A DNA stretch of 64,000 nucleotides, from positions 30,904,494 to 30,968,493 of the forward strand of contig OY804575.1 of assembly GCA_963680875.1 (NCBI GenBank), read 5' to 3'. Of the stretch, positions 11,641 to 23,600 are shown piece after piece. Source of the stretch: Bathymodiolus brooksi (Eukaryota > Mollusca > Bivalvia > Mytilida > Modiolidae). Each line of letters begins with the position of its first letter. Position 1 is the first letter of the stretch. Below the pieces are notes generated by a model. The model saw nothing but the letters and a program-made list of their open reading frames with translations, was not told the origin of the DNA and searched no databases. Position numbers and translations under genes: made by a program.

Positions 11641-12095
11641 TAAAATGAAAACAACCTTTCTGGTGTCCTAGAGATTATAATTTATGCATAATTCCGAATA
11701 TCTGCAACGTTTATTACATTCATAAACAAAAGAATACAGAAACCTTTGAGGATATCAATGAGGTGATCAACAGACGTACATTAAAGAAGGACAGGCAATG
11801 CAATGGCTATGGCCAGCAGAAAAAAAGACAAAAGATCTACAAAGCACTATACAGAAAACAATTTATTGGATAACAACATACCACCTCGCTCACTTTCCTG
11901 GCTTGATATAGGCAATTAAATGAAAATTGTCAGGGTTAAACTAGCTTTAACCGCACCTACCCCTTTCTTAGTGAAATAATGCGGTTTTCCACATATGCGT
12001 GTAATGGCAACTTTCACATATATTCTGTTACATTAATATTATTAATATAAAAATCGGCCACATTGTGCTCAGTTAAACTATCTTAAATGTTCCAG

Positions 12096-12250
12096 GAAAA
12101 GACAGATATTAGAAATATAACTGTATTTATCTACAATAAATGGCCAGATGGTGATGTGATACCATCCTCAGAAAAAAGTTTGGCAGACTTTGTTGGTCCG
12201 ATTGTAAATGATTTAATGAAGTCACAGAAATCCATGACCGTTGTATGCAG
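12096..12250 (+). CDS. D2 exon with WPD motif
   Basis: This 155-nt exon starts in phase 0 and ends two bases into an arginine codon. It encodes NITVFIYNKWPDGDVIPSSE and ends KSMTVVC(R). The WPD motif is kept, unlike in the minus-strand paralog, where this exon is 12 nt shorter. Confidence 0.85.
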
Positions 12251-12317
12251 GTATTCTAACAATTATCATAATGAGCACACTTTGTGTGATACAACTATAA
12301 AAAACATATATGTAATG

Positions 12318-12600
12318 AGTAAACATAGCTATATAAGAAATGCGGGGAAAACAATATCACGACGTGTGACTTGGATGAAGGTAGAGATGTCATATTTATC
12401 GTGAAGGTAGAGATGTCATGTTTATCGGTGTAAACATAGTTGTATAAGAACTGCGGGGAAACAATATCACGACGTGTGACTTGGATGAAGGTAGAGATGT
12501 CATGTTTATCGGTGTAAACATAATTGTATAAGAACTGCGGGGAAAACAATATCATGACGTGTGACTTGGATGAAGGTAGAGATGTCATGTTTATCGGTTT
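12318..12600. repeat. Tandem repeat, ~84-bp unit, three copies
   Basis: The unit 'tgcggggaaaacaatatcac' plus gacgtgtgacttggatgaag and 'gtagagatgtcatgtttatc' is repeated three times right after the donor of the WPD exon. One internal copy has a small extra duplication near 12,385-12,420. Confidence 0.9.
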
Positions 12601-12796
12601 AATTCTAGAATTCATATTGCGCCATCAGTTTTTTTTACCTATCGTGGCAGTATTTAATTTTACCAAGAAAAAATCAGCAACTTTCTAACTGCAATTTTAC
12701 TCTTTATTATGTTCGTTTTGGTACATTAATTGTGACTAGCATATTCTGAAATTGTGTTCATATGTGTAACTAGTTGACAAATTACTATTTTTGTAG

Positions 12797-12932
12797 GGAT
12801 GGGTGTACAAGGTGTGGAATATTCTTAGCAACAAGCCTCGTCATTGCGCAAAAAGAAATGGACGAGGAAGTTGATATATTTCAAGTAGTAAGACGTATTC
12901 AGACTCGACGACCGGCATTATTGTCAAGTTTT
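12797..12932 (+). CDS. D2 exon with degenerate signature loop
   Basis: This 136-nt exon encodes (R)DGCTRCGIFLATSLVIAQKE, then [21 protein letters not shown], and ends at TTT/GTAAGT. The exon-size, arginine and helix pattern matches the HCxxGxxR(S/T)G exon of PTP domains. The signature residues are too altered for normal catalysis. Confidence 0.85.
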
Positions 12933-13603
12933 GTAAGTTTAATGCACTTAATATATGAAAGGGTCATTGTTGGTGTCATAATTTTTGTTAATTCCTTAAT
13001 GATTTTAAAGTTGACGTGCTCTTAATTTCAATATCAATAGATTACATTACTTGAGAACTGTAAATTTTAAACATAAACCTATCTAATAAACCATATCAGT
13101 TACGAAACATTGACTACTGGATAGATGCTGCTCTCAGGAAGTGTATCCTGCAGCAGGTACATTGACCCAATGATAGTAATAATACAGGTATATTTCTAAT
13201 TCAGTCCACACGGACGCATTTCGTGAATAACCTTCGTCATGTACGATCATGGTCAAAAGATTGAAAAGGAAAATAATTTAACACCCTTTGGAGGGCAAGT
13301 ACAACAAAGAGTCATAGCAAGATAGTTTAAATTGGCTAATGTATTTTACGTCTGAGGTAGGTTGGCCTTAGTTGCAGTATTTATGAACTGTAATGTTCAC
13401 ACATTGATTGATATAATCTGATAAACCATGCCAATACTGGGCCACTTATTACTGGGTGGATGAAAAACATCGGGTACTAATAAGCTACCAGATGTATTAA
13501 CTCAGTAATAGTAATAAAAACGTAGCTATCATATTTGAGTTTGGTGCTGCTTTGACAACTGTTTTACTTGTTTTGTTCAAGTATTGTTATACTTAGTGTT
13601 ATA

Positions 13604-13825
13604 GTGACAGCCGGAGACTTTGAGCCGTAATGAAAGGGAGAGGTTTGGCGCTTTAAAATCTGATTCAATCAAACCATTTCTTTCGAAATGCCTATACCAA
13701 GTCAGGGTCATTACGGCTTTCACAGTTTTCCGGTTGCTGACTGATTTTGTCCTTTTATATACTTATGAGTTTTGACATTCCCTTTGTAAAATTGTTCGGA
13801 GTTCGGTAATTTTGTTATTACCCTT
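13604..13825 (+). repeat. Dispersed ~225-bp element (gtgacagccgg ... attaccctta)
   Basis: It is nearly identical in reverse at 23,437-23,658 and partly at 18,327-18,430. Shared ends are gtgacagccgg and gttattaccctta. No coding potential was seen. It may be a MITE or a fragment of a larger element. Confidence 0.8.
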
Positions 13826-13964
13826 ATCTGATTTAGTGTGCACGACACATTTATTTCAGGAATAGATTTCATCGTGTACGTTCTTAATCCAAAAATTAGA
13901 AAGGTGGTAGCTTAAACGTCTATGGGAGAAAGTAAGCCAAACGGCCTTAACAGCTTAGTCAAAA

Positions 13965-14290
13965 TTGTCTAAGGTCACCTAAGCCTGATGGAGATTGACC
14001 TTACTTTTAAAACAATTACATCATGTAGGAACTTTAAATGTCTACGGTCACCTATGTCTGATGGAGATTGATCTTACTTTTAATGAATTACATCATGTAG
14101 GAACTTTAAATGTCTAAGGTCACCTATGCTTGATGGAGATTGACCTTACTTTTAATGAATTACATCATGTAGGAACTTTAAATGTCTAAGGTCACCTATG
14201 CCTGATGGAGATTGATCTTACTTTTAATGAATTACATCATGTAGAAACTTTAAATGTCTAAGGTCACCTATGCCTGATGGAGATTGATCT
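13965..14290. repeat. Tandem repeat, ~72-bp unit, about five copies
   Basis: The block 'aaggtcacctatgcctgatg' plus gagattgatcttacttttaa and 'ttacatcatgtaggaacttt' recurs from 13,970 at about 72-bp steps, in the last intron of the truncated PTP copy. Confidence 0.9.
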
Positions 14291-14432
14291 ATTGATAAAG
14301 ATATGGGTAACAAATGAGAAATAAACCAATGCAACGACACCGGGCTATATATAGCATAGCAAAGATAACACAATAATAATTTACTTAGATTGATGAATAA
14401 ATTATATTATACAGAATGTAGAATATATCTAT

Positions 14433-14617
14433 ATACAGTCAAACCTGTACTAGGAGATCACCTTTGGGACAAAGAAAAAGTGACTTTATAAAACAGGTGA
14501 CCTCTCAAAAGAGGTTCACCTCACTTGAAATTTTCTATGACAAGGCAAGAAAAAGATGGCCTTTTAATACAGATGGCTGCTTAATAGAGGTGACCGCATG
14601 GACAGGTTTGACTATAT
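14433..14617. mobile_element. MITE-like element with inverted termini
   Basis: The ends are atacagtcaaacctgt and acaggtttgactatat, which are inverted and near-perfect. The 185-bp interior has no gene. This terminal pattern is common in molluscan non-autonomous DNA elements. Confidence 0.75.
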
Positions 14618-14748
14618 GTGAAAATCTGTTACAATCTCAACATTTTGCCTTTGACAATCCTTGATTCAATGATTACCTATGCTATTATTATTACTCTTTA
14701 AATTAGTTATTTTCTAATGGTCTGTATGTTTATTTATTTCCTTTTCAG

Positions 14749-14820
14749 GAGCAGTATGAATTTTGTTATCGCTGCATACAAGAATATCTTAGCAGTGAAT
14801 CATTGTATGCTAATATGTAA
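14749..14820 (+). CDS. Terminal D2 exon with stop
   Basis: The acceptor is ccttttcag. It encodes [20 protein letters not shown] and ends YANM-TAA. This is the C-terminal 'QYxFxYxxxxEYL' helix of a PTP domain. The counterpart at 17,628-17,699 differs at only a few residues. Confidence 0.85.
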   Translation, partial: EQYEFCYRCIQEYLSSESLYANM

Positions 14821-14910
14821 AAATTTCTCCACAAGTGAAATTGAACAATCGTTGCTGTTTTCATGTTGTTGATTTACTGTGAACATACAGTGATAATGCT
14901 TTATGTTTTG

Positions 14911-14916
14911 AATAAA
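14911..14916 (+). terminator. Candidate polyadenylation signal of the plus-strand PTP copy
   Basis: AATAAA lies 91 bp after the stop codon. The minus-strand gene has the same signal in similar context (aataaaattatg), 60 bp after its stop. Confidence 0.5.
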
Positions 14917-17562
14917 ATTATGCTTAATAATAGAAAAAACGGACTTCGTCCTCTTTATTCATGGTCAATTCGTTCATTGGACGATAATATATCACCTCTG
15001 CTGAGGGTTTTGGATCCAGTCATTGTTTTGTTTTGCATCTAGTGGCATGATTTAAAACATGCAATGCCAGCCTTTAGCTTGATTTTATGTGACAAAACAT
15101 TTCATGGAATACAAAAGATTGAGAAACTCGAATCCTACTAAGCACATAGTAAACAGTTACTGCTGCATTAGTGGCACCTGTCGTGTGAATGAAATACAAG
15201 AAAAAGTGATATTATATTATTATGAAAAGATAATTATATTTCGATATTGAGTGTACCTGATGGAGGTTATTCCAGAAAGTCGTTGTGCGCAGTAACTTTG
15301 ATATATACGCTTTTATTAAATAGTGATTGTCACCAATTCCACCAATATCAACAAAAGGAGCAATCATCTCTGACATCAAATAATTAAACATAGAAAAGAC
15401 GATGACATATGGCATAGGAAATAACGGTTCGAACTTGGGATATGCACAAGATATGGCGGGGTTAAATCGGTTTATGGATTCATACACCCTCTAGATGATT
15501 ATATCTGGACATTAAACAACTAAAACTCAATCAATCGTATCCAATTAAAAGAGGCGTTAACATACAACCACTTCTTTTATATTCAACAGGTGCTAGTCTG
15601 TCAGAAACGATCTCGAAAATGATAGTGGCATTTGTGACATGCGTATTGAAATACCTTGCTTACAATTATCAAAGGAAACCGTAGAATATATATACATACT
15701 TGCATCAAGTTATTGACTATATCAACGGGTTCAAAAATGTTATGATAGTAAACTACGTTCTCTTCTGTTTTGATGAGAGAGTGTATTGTTCGTTACAAGG
15801 TTCTTTTTGTTTATTTTTATTACATTTCCATGTCACTTCCAACAATACTCTGTCATTATTCCTTGATATGAGTAAGTTATGAAGCACGGATTGCTTACCC
15901 CTCACGAGCACTTGCGTTCACCCCCCGAGTTTTTATGGGGTCCATGTTTCTCATTGTTGTAGTTTTCTGTGTTGTGTTGTGCTTTCCTTTATGTAAATGT
16001 CTCTCTATCAGTCTAAGAATGTGATAAGATATTGAATTTATTTTTGTATGCTCTAGAGGAGAACAGAAATATCAATTTAATATGTTCGAGGTATCAGTTA
16101 TGATCTTTGTGTTCTGTGAATAATGATCTTTCAGCAACATATCCTACATTCTTAGCTAGAAGTGATTGACTGACCCTGTAATTTTACTGCTCATGATCAT
16201 GATTAATAAAATGAAAAACAAAAACATACCATACTGTCGGAACAATTCTAAAACAAATATCATACTGTCTGAACAATTCTAAAACAAATATCAAAATCAC
16301 AGAAAGGCAAAATCGATACCAATAACACATTAATACATGATATATTGTGTGTGGTCTTTGCAGTGGAAATGAATCTGTGCCGATTTTTGAAATTCTTTGT
16401 TTATGTCTATATTACCTTTTGGGATGTAGTTATCAAGAGCATTACATAGTTTAAGCATATTTTATTAATTAATTCAACATAACATTATACTATTGAACTA
16501 TATATGATATATAATACAAGGTTATTAATAGGATTGAGAAACAATTTGCTAGAACCTATATTAATCCCTATTCGCAATATGCACAACAGTAATATCAGCA
16601 TTTAAAAAACTTAATTGAACACTCATATAGCTTTATTCATCATCAACTGTTAACAGTGCACCTTATGCACAGGGTCAGACATGTAACTTACATAATAAAA
16701 ATCATCACACCCAAAGAAACAGAAAAATATACTTATATTAGATATATAAACAATTATGCAAAAAAATAAAATTAGTATGCATTCATTAAACTATATGTCC
16801 AATACACCAAACAGTAATGTCAGTATGATCAAGACATTGATACGTTCATTACAATAAGATGGCAGTGTTACATGTATCTAATTGGAAGACTGCGAAAATG
16901 AAAAAAAAAACTGTTAAGAAGGAAAGGGTCATATTTCAGATAATTTGATCAAAGAACGATCTTGTATTTGTTTCATTGTCGTTAACATAGCTTCTATGTA
17001 TTGATTACCGTCGTATTAATATCTTAAATAAACGTTAGAGAAAATCGAAGGGGCAATAACAAATGGACAATCCAGAAAAACTGGCAACATAGGGTACACA
17101 AGACGAAAAAAAACACAACACAATATATGATGGACACCACTATGCACAAGCAAGCACAAATAACGTAAATAAGACATAAGCCCGCCAGCAATAAACCGGG
17201 GTTAAAGACTAATCGAACATCGTTTTATACGGTAATCGTAACAGATATCAAAACACGGAACTCAGAGCGTAAAGACATATAACAGGATAACACAAAAAAG
17301 TATTATATCGATCAGACTTGTATTTTACATTGCAACTTTTGTGTACTATAACATTGTGTGTACATAATCATGTACGTGTAAATCTGCTTTTAGAAAAATA
17401 AACAAATTACAAAAAAAGTATTCGATAGTACACAATGCCATCGAAAGACATAATAGTCAACTTTGAACCGAAAAACATTTTGAAAAATAAATCCTTCATC
17501 TAATGGTTGAGTTGATCAGGTATGATGAGAACGAAGTTATTTGTTCTATCATAAAACATAAT
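14917..17562. other. Spacer between the two convergent PTP copies
   Basis: It contains a retroelement-like fragment at 15,240-15,490 (shared with 6.8, 30.4 and 31.6 kb), tail fragments at 15,895-16,000 (+) and 17,030-17,200 (-), and two decayed units of the 46-bp satellite at 16,225-16,310. The rest is AT-rich with no gene seen. Confidence 0.6.
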
Positions 17563-17568
17563 TTTATT
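17563..17568 (-). terminator. Candidate polyadenylation signal of the minus-strand RPTP
   Basis: AATAAA on the minus strand, 60 bp beyond the stop codon at 17,628, in the same context as the plus-strand copy. Confidence 0.5.
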
Positions 17569-17627
17569 TAAAATTAAAGAATTTTTCTGAATGTTCAACG
17601 TATTGCGAAATGCATGAGGAGGCATAT

Positions 17628-17699
17628 TTACACATTTGCATACAGTGATTCGGTGCTAAGATATTCCTGTATGCACCGGTAACAAAATTCATATTGCTC
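17628..17699 (-). CDS. RPTP exon: D2 C-terminal helix and stop
   Basis: This 72-nt phase-0 exon follows the acceptor catttcag. It encodes [20 protein letters not shown] and ends YANV-TAA at 17,630-17,628. Confidence 0.9.
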   Translation of the reverse strand, partial: EQYEFCYRCIQEYLSTESLYANV

Positions 17700-20600
17700 C
17701 TGAAATGAAAAGAAAAACATTATAGCGTATGGAAAGTACAAAAGACATAGACATTTTAAACAATCACGCGCAAGTTATAATAACAATTGTACCAGAAATA
17801 TACCATCTCGGGAGAAAGTTCTTACATTGCTTGTTTCTAATTTTGAGGAGGCACGGTTGGCTCAATGAGCTAGGTAGTTGGATTACCTAACAACTCACCA
17901 AAGCATATCACCAATACGGCGTGGGGTCGCCCCCAGCTTTGTAAATTACAAAAAAGAGTGCACTCGACTCGCAGCCGCAAGTGATAAAGCTTAGCAGTTG
18001 ATTCCCCATGGTCGGTGGTTCTCTCCGGGTACCCCGGCTTCTTCCACCACTAAAACTGAAATATTGCTGCAAGTGGCGTTAAGCACCAAAAATCAAAAAT
18101 CAAAAATGAAATCTAATTTTGAGAAACAAGTAAAGAGTTAGGGTGATGGTGGCTTAACACCACTTTCAACAATATTCCAGTTATATACTTGTGTCTAGGG
18201 GCCGTCGTGGTCGTGATCGTATGGTAGTTGGATTTATAACAATGCAATCAGTGCCTATCACCACTAACGTTGTGAGTTTGAATCCCTCTCGATATACATA
18301 TAGCGTAACATATCTTCCTACATAAATAAGGGTAATAACAAAATTACCGAACTCCGAACAATCTTACAAAGGGAAAGTCAAAACTCATAATTATATAAAC
18401 AGACAAAATCAGTCAACAACCGGAAAACCACCGGATAATATATATAACACAGAAAATAGATTTGTGACAGTAACATTTGAGCCATTGAACATATTTTGCC
18501 AACCCTTTTATAAAACAAAATGATTTATATGTATGCTGTTGCTCATTCTGCCACCAAACATAATGATATAACCCCATTTATATCTTAAAATTAATAATAG
18601 CGTTACTATTACAATGTGCTCACTTCAGCGTTGTTAGGCCGGCCATGTTTGTTTTGTTTTTGACGAGGGCGAAATTGTTATTAAAGATTGCTACATGAAT
18701 GCACTCTTTTCCTCTGCTTTTTTATGGTTTATATACAGATTGTTTAACCGTTTAACTCGTGGTATGAATATTACTTGTATACCCTGGAGGTGTGTGTCCA
18801 TGTAGGGGTGATATTCCGTCGTGTTTGTCAAATTAAAAGCCGAATTTCAAGTGTCATCTGTAATATAGTATTATATTTGGACAAAATATAGAAAACAACA
18901 ACATAAGAAGATATCTCACATTATATGTATATGTTCTGTATAACTTCAAGAATGTATCATTTCTTTCCTGAATAAATCATTTGTGCGACACCTTCATTAT
19001 TTATAACTTTCACATTCATTATTGTATTTCTCTTTCTCTTATCACTGTTGTAACAGTTTTATCCATATGCAATGATATTTGTTATTCGAATTATTTTGCA
19101 TAGCTATTTATTTATTATTAATGACGTTGCTGAAAGTCAGTGGAGTGTTTCTATGCTTTAATATTTCCTTCTACAGTGCTCGTAAGTAAACGGATATAAC
19201 CATTAATATAATCAAGACCTCATAAGACTATAATTAAAATGATGCACACATCAAAGACCTTTCTATATATTAAAGTAGATAAAACTTACAACACTTGACA
19301 ATAATTCCGGTCGTCGAGTCTGAATACTTCTTACAACTTGAAATATGTCTACTTCCTCATCTAGCTCCTTCTGCTCAATGACGAGACTTATTGCTACAAG
19401 TAATCCCGACCTTGTACAGCCATTCCTACAGAAATAAATCATAAGTAAAAAAATAAATCATAAAATAAACAAATGTGAGGATTAAAATACTCCATTGCAA
19501 TTAACATATGGCTTTAAAGTTTATAAAAAAAATCAAAAAAAACTTAAATGTAACAAATATGATTTTATATTGTTAAAATAAAAATTTGAAGACAACCGCC
19601 ATATAAGAGCACATACAATGAGTGTGATCAACATTACAGTTGTTAGTGACTTTCAGAAGGTCATTGATTTTCTCTGCTGTAGTCAGGTTTTCTCCACAAT
19701 AAAGCTGACCATCACGATACACGTATTGTACATAGTGGTGCTAAATCAATATCAATATCATTACAAGTTATCCCACAGATATAAGTGTCATTACGATAGG
19801 TAAAAGAACCCTCCGGAGACTAATAATTCTGTAAACAAAACCGAGAACCAAACATCTTCACCGAGTCACCAGTCAGGGTGTTCTTGCTCCAACAGTTAGT
19901 ATATAAACATGTCTTGGCCTGCTCATTTTACGCTGACATCATCACTATAATCAGTACAAATTATGTACGAACATCAATTGTCTTTGCCAACTTCAATTAC
20001 GTGTGCAAGAAAAACAATATAATACATTAGTTGAATTATTGCTTTACACAAATTGTAGCTCGTTATTCTAATTGACACTATACCTGCATACAACAATTAT
20101 TGATTTCTGTGTTTCCATGACATCGTTTGCGATCGCACCAACGAAGTCTGCGACTACACTTTTTTCAGAGGATGGTCTCACGTTATCAAATGACCACATA
20201 GCTATAGTTCTGGTATTGATCTGTGCCTGGAAAAGGTATGTAGTTGATTTCTGTTTTTATATGAATGATATTCATGTAGAAAAATGTATCACCGAACTTG
20301 TTTACTGACCTATTTTTATCAAAAACGGAATTTGGAAAATTGTGCAAATATATATTATTCACAGTGCCAGTACAATCGTTTGGATAACAATAAAGCATAT
20401 ATCGCAATGTTTGCGCATAGTGGTGTCCAACACATATTGTGTTGTGTTTTTGTCTTGTTTTTCTTCGTATTTGTGTATCCTATGTTGCCAGTTTCTCTCG
20501 ATTGTTCATTTTTGCATTGACCCTTCGGTGTTCTCTAACGTTCATACTATTTACGGTATGATATTGTCTATGATTTTACTCGCCTTTGGAAAACACTTGC

Positions 20601-23600
20601 ATGACCGCATCATGTCAATAAGAAGGAAGTTCTAGTTTCATTAAGCAATGTTAATGAAAATAAATATCAAATTTAATGTGTATTAGCGTGTAAGGGGCAT
20701 CAATCTTGCACCTTTATGCAATTTTATTTGATCTTGGAAACATTCCGATAGTGCGGTATTTTTTTGTCCATTTATTGTGTATGAATTAAGTATCTTTGTA
20801 TCTTCTAGTACCTTGTGCTTCAGACTAACAACAATTTTATCTGTTTCATGTGATGACGATTTTCTTGTAATAATGAAATTGTCAAAGTACTTTGCTTCTC
20901 CTTCTTTCTCCGGTAGAAATGACACGGTCTACAAATACACAAGAATATTATATGGTATCTGAACTTAAGAATATGAAATCCGGTTAGAAAACAAAAGTCG
21001 ATATACAATGAAAATGGAGGACAATACCCAAAAATAACCAAGAAATGAAAACAGATGCTCCTTATGGATTTCATTCACTTAAAGGAATTGTGTCCGAACG
21101 AAACTTTTCCTATCTGAATAATGCAATACATCATAATATGTGCTGCCTTAAGTTAAACTTCATTACATAATGCAGTTGACGCCTTTAAGCTTTGTGATCG
21201 TCAGTTCATGGGTGACATTTTGCTTATAATTCTATAATGTCTCATACTTTGTGGACGGAGGTGTTGGAATAATTTAAGTCAATTTATTGTATTTCAAAGA
21301 ATAAATATCTGAATGACAATATATTTGTTATTAGATGAATGTTTTAATGCCACATCATTTCTGAATGTCAGTTATCTCACCATTACAAGCTACAAAGGAA
21401 ACATTTTTTTCTAATTTGCACTCTGTGCTCAAATGTAAATTTTAATGTGTTTTGTCTAAAACTTCTATAGATATGAATGTTTAAATCACGTATATGGTCC
21501 TGTTTAGTTAACTACATATGTGATTTGCGTTGTATTTTGTATTATATTATATTGAGTGATACAATGTAGCTATATGTTGAAGCTTACAAATCTTCATATA
21601 ATACAGACCAATCCAGGTATTGTGTAACATATTATACGGATCGATCCAGATTTCACGGTCATAAATTTTCGAGTATTACTTTCGTACTCGTACTCCACAA
21701 TATTCCATTGATAACAAACTAATTATTTCATACCGTTTTCTGGATGGCTGATATTTGGTTGTTTGTTTTTGTTATTGTTACCGTTCTTACAATACCTTGT
21801 TTGAAGGTTCCATTACAACGACACTATCACTATCGTTATCATAAATGAGAGACCAAAAATCTCCAATTGTGTCTGGTAAAGGATACTGTGTAACAATATA
21901 ATTTCTATTTTGCATGAAACTCTAAAAAACAAAAACAAAATCAAAACTGTACATAAAACATTAATAGTTATTCATGATCAAAATCGATAAAACCGAAAGT
22001 GAGTTTCTCCCATTATTACCGCGCTTTAACCCCGCTGAACCAGTGGTGGAAAAATGTGTAATACTCCAGAGGGCAACTGAAGGAGAATCTATATATATTT
22101 ATCAATGCCTATTGATACGACATATCAGTGACATGCAGAGGTTTGGTGATTTTCTCCACATTTCTCCACCGAAAAACAATCTGAATAGCTTACATTATAT
22201 GTAAACGATTAATTTTACAAATTAAAGCAAACAAAATTAATATTGTCTTTTATTTACTGCCATTTAAATTATTATGCTAACTTGTTAAGACCATGTCGTT
22301 TTCCTTTAAGCATGTTAGAGTAATTACTTAACGAATGTACTCACGAGAATAACAACAGCATTAATGTACTCACGGGTATAATAACAGCATTAATGTAGTC
22401 ATTGCTAGATTTTCCAAACGATATTAGAAATGGTCTAAAATCATCATCTATAAAGAAAACAATGATAAAATGATGGCTTATTGATCTTATCGGACTTGAC
22501 TATATATAAGATTAACACGGCGAATGTTTTATAAGAAGCAGAAACTGCTTAAATGTCACAAGCACCTGGGTTTCCGGTTCGTGGTGGGGTTCGAGCTACT
22601 CATCGTGTTAGTTATTTGTGTTGTGGTTTGTTTTTATATTTTGTCTGTCTTCGCCCTGTGTTTTATGTGCCCAATACTGCCAGTGTTTCTAGATTGTCCA
22701 TTCTTGATTGCACCTTCGGTTTTCTCTAACAATTATTTAAACTTTCTACAAAATATACGATGACTAGAATTTCTAAAGAGTTTTGCATGTGTGGAAATTA
22801 CCTTATAAATCAAGGAGAATCAGCTTACTAAGCAACATGTTTTCAATAAATAGCTAGTTTTATAGTTTGTACATACGAGGGAGAACTACAATACTTCCAC
22901 TTGTCCGATTGTGTGTGAGTGTTGACATTTTACTCACATGTGGAGTGCACTTGCATTATCGTATCATTTCACTACGAGGGGCACTTTGGGTCCATAATTC
23001 TAGTTTAACACAGAACTTTATACTCAAGTAACTGTACCTAGCAAGGAAAGTGAACGGTCATGTGTGTAAGGGTTATCGATTTTACTTCTTTCTACAATTG
23101 TTTTTGGAGCTGTTCGGACATTGTATTATTTCTTTAATATTTATTTTATTAGTTACTTTGGACCATACTCTATGATACGTTTAATATGTTTTCTTACGTG
23201 GCAATATACTCTGAACAACATTCTTTTGGGTGTTGTCTCTCCTCTTGCCCGCTTTGTGTTTGTCATCATTGTATTTAGGCTTTAATTTCAGAAGTTTCTA
23301 AACAAAACAAAAACAAATAAATGCAATAACAATCAGTGTTGTATGGTTTAGAGGCCTAACATCCACGTCGAATAGCCCATGCTACAAAATATAAGCGAAA
23401 ATATTATATTTAGTTTGATAAACGTTGTAGTGAGAATAAGGGTAATAACAAAATTACCGAACTCCGAACAATCTTACAAAGGGAAAGTCAAAACTCATAA
23501 TTATATAAACAGACAAAATCAGTCAACAACCGGAAAACTGTGAAAACCGTAATGACCCTGACTTGGTACAGGCATTTCTAAAGGAATGATGGGTTGAATC

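Larger units (their letters stand above)
9401..14820 (+). pseudogene. Truncated receptor-type PTP copy: D2 pseudophosphatase domain only
   Basis: Five exons (9,401-9,525; 11,129-11,245; 12,096-12,250; 12,797-12,932; 14,749-14,820) correspond one-to-one in order, and nearly in size, to the last five exons of the minus-strand RPTP. No exon for D1, the membrane segment or the first part of D2 was found upstream. The first exon is 125 nt against 126 nt in the paralog, because one base is missing near its start. It therefore joins out of frame with the usual phase-0 predecessor. The other four exons are open, with canonical splice sites and matched phases. The copy keeps a WPD motif (NKWPDGD) but has a degenerate signature loop, VVCRDGCTRCG, where an active enzyme has HCSAGxGRTG. 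It is convergent with the minus-strand gene; the stop codons are 2.8 kb apart. It is either a pseudogene or a fragment expressed from an unknown start. Confidence 0.7.

Noticed and set aside
22014..22200. Possible extra exon (plus strand 76-codon frame)
   Set aside because: It lies between two correctly phased D2 exons of the opposite strand and shows no PTP or other motif.
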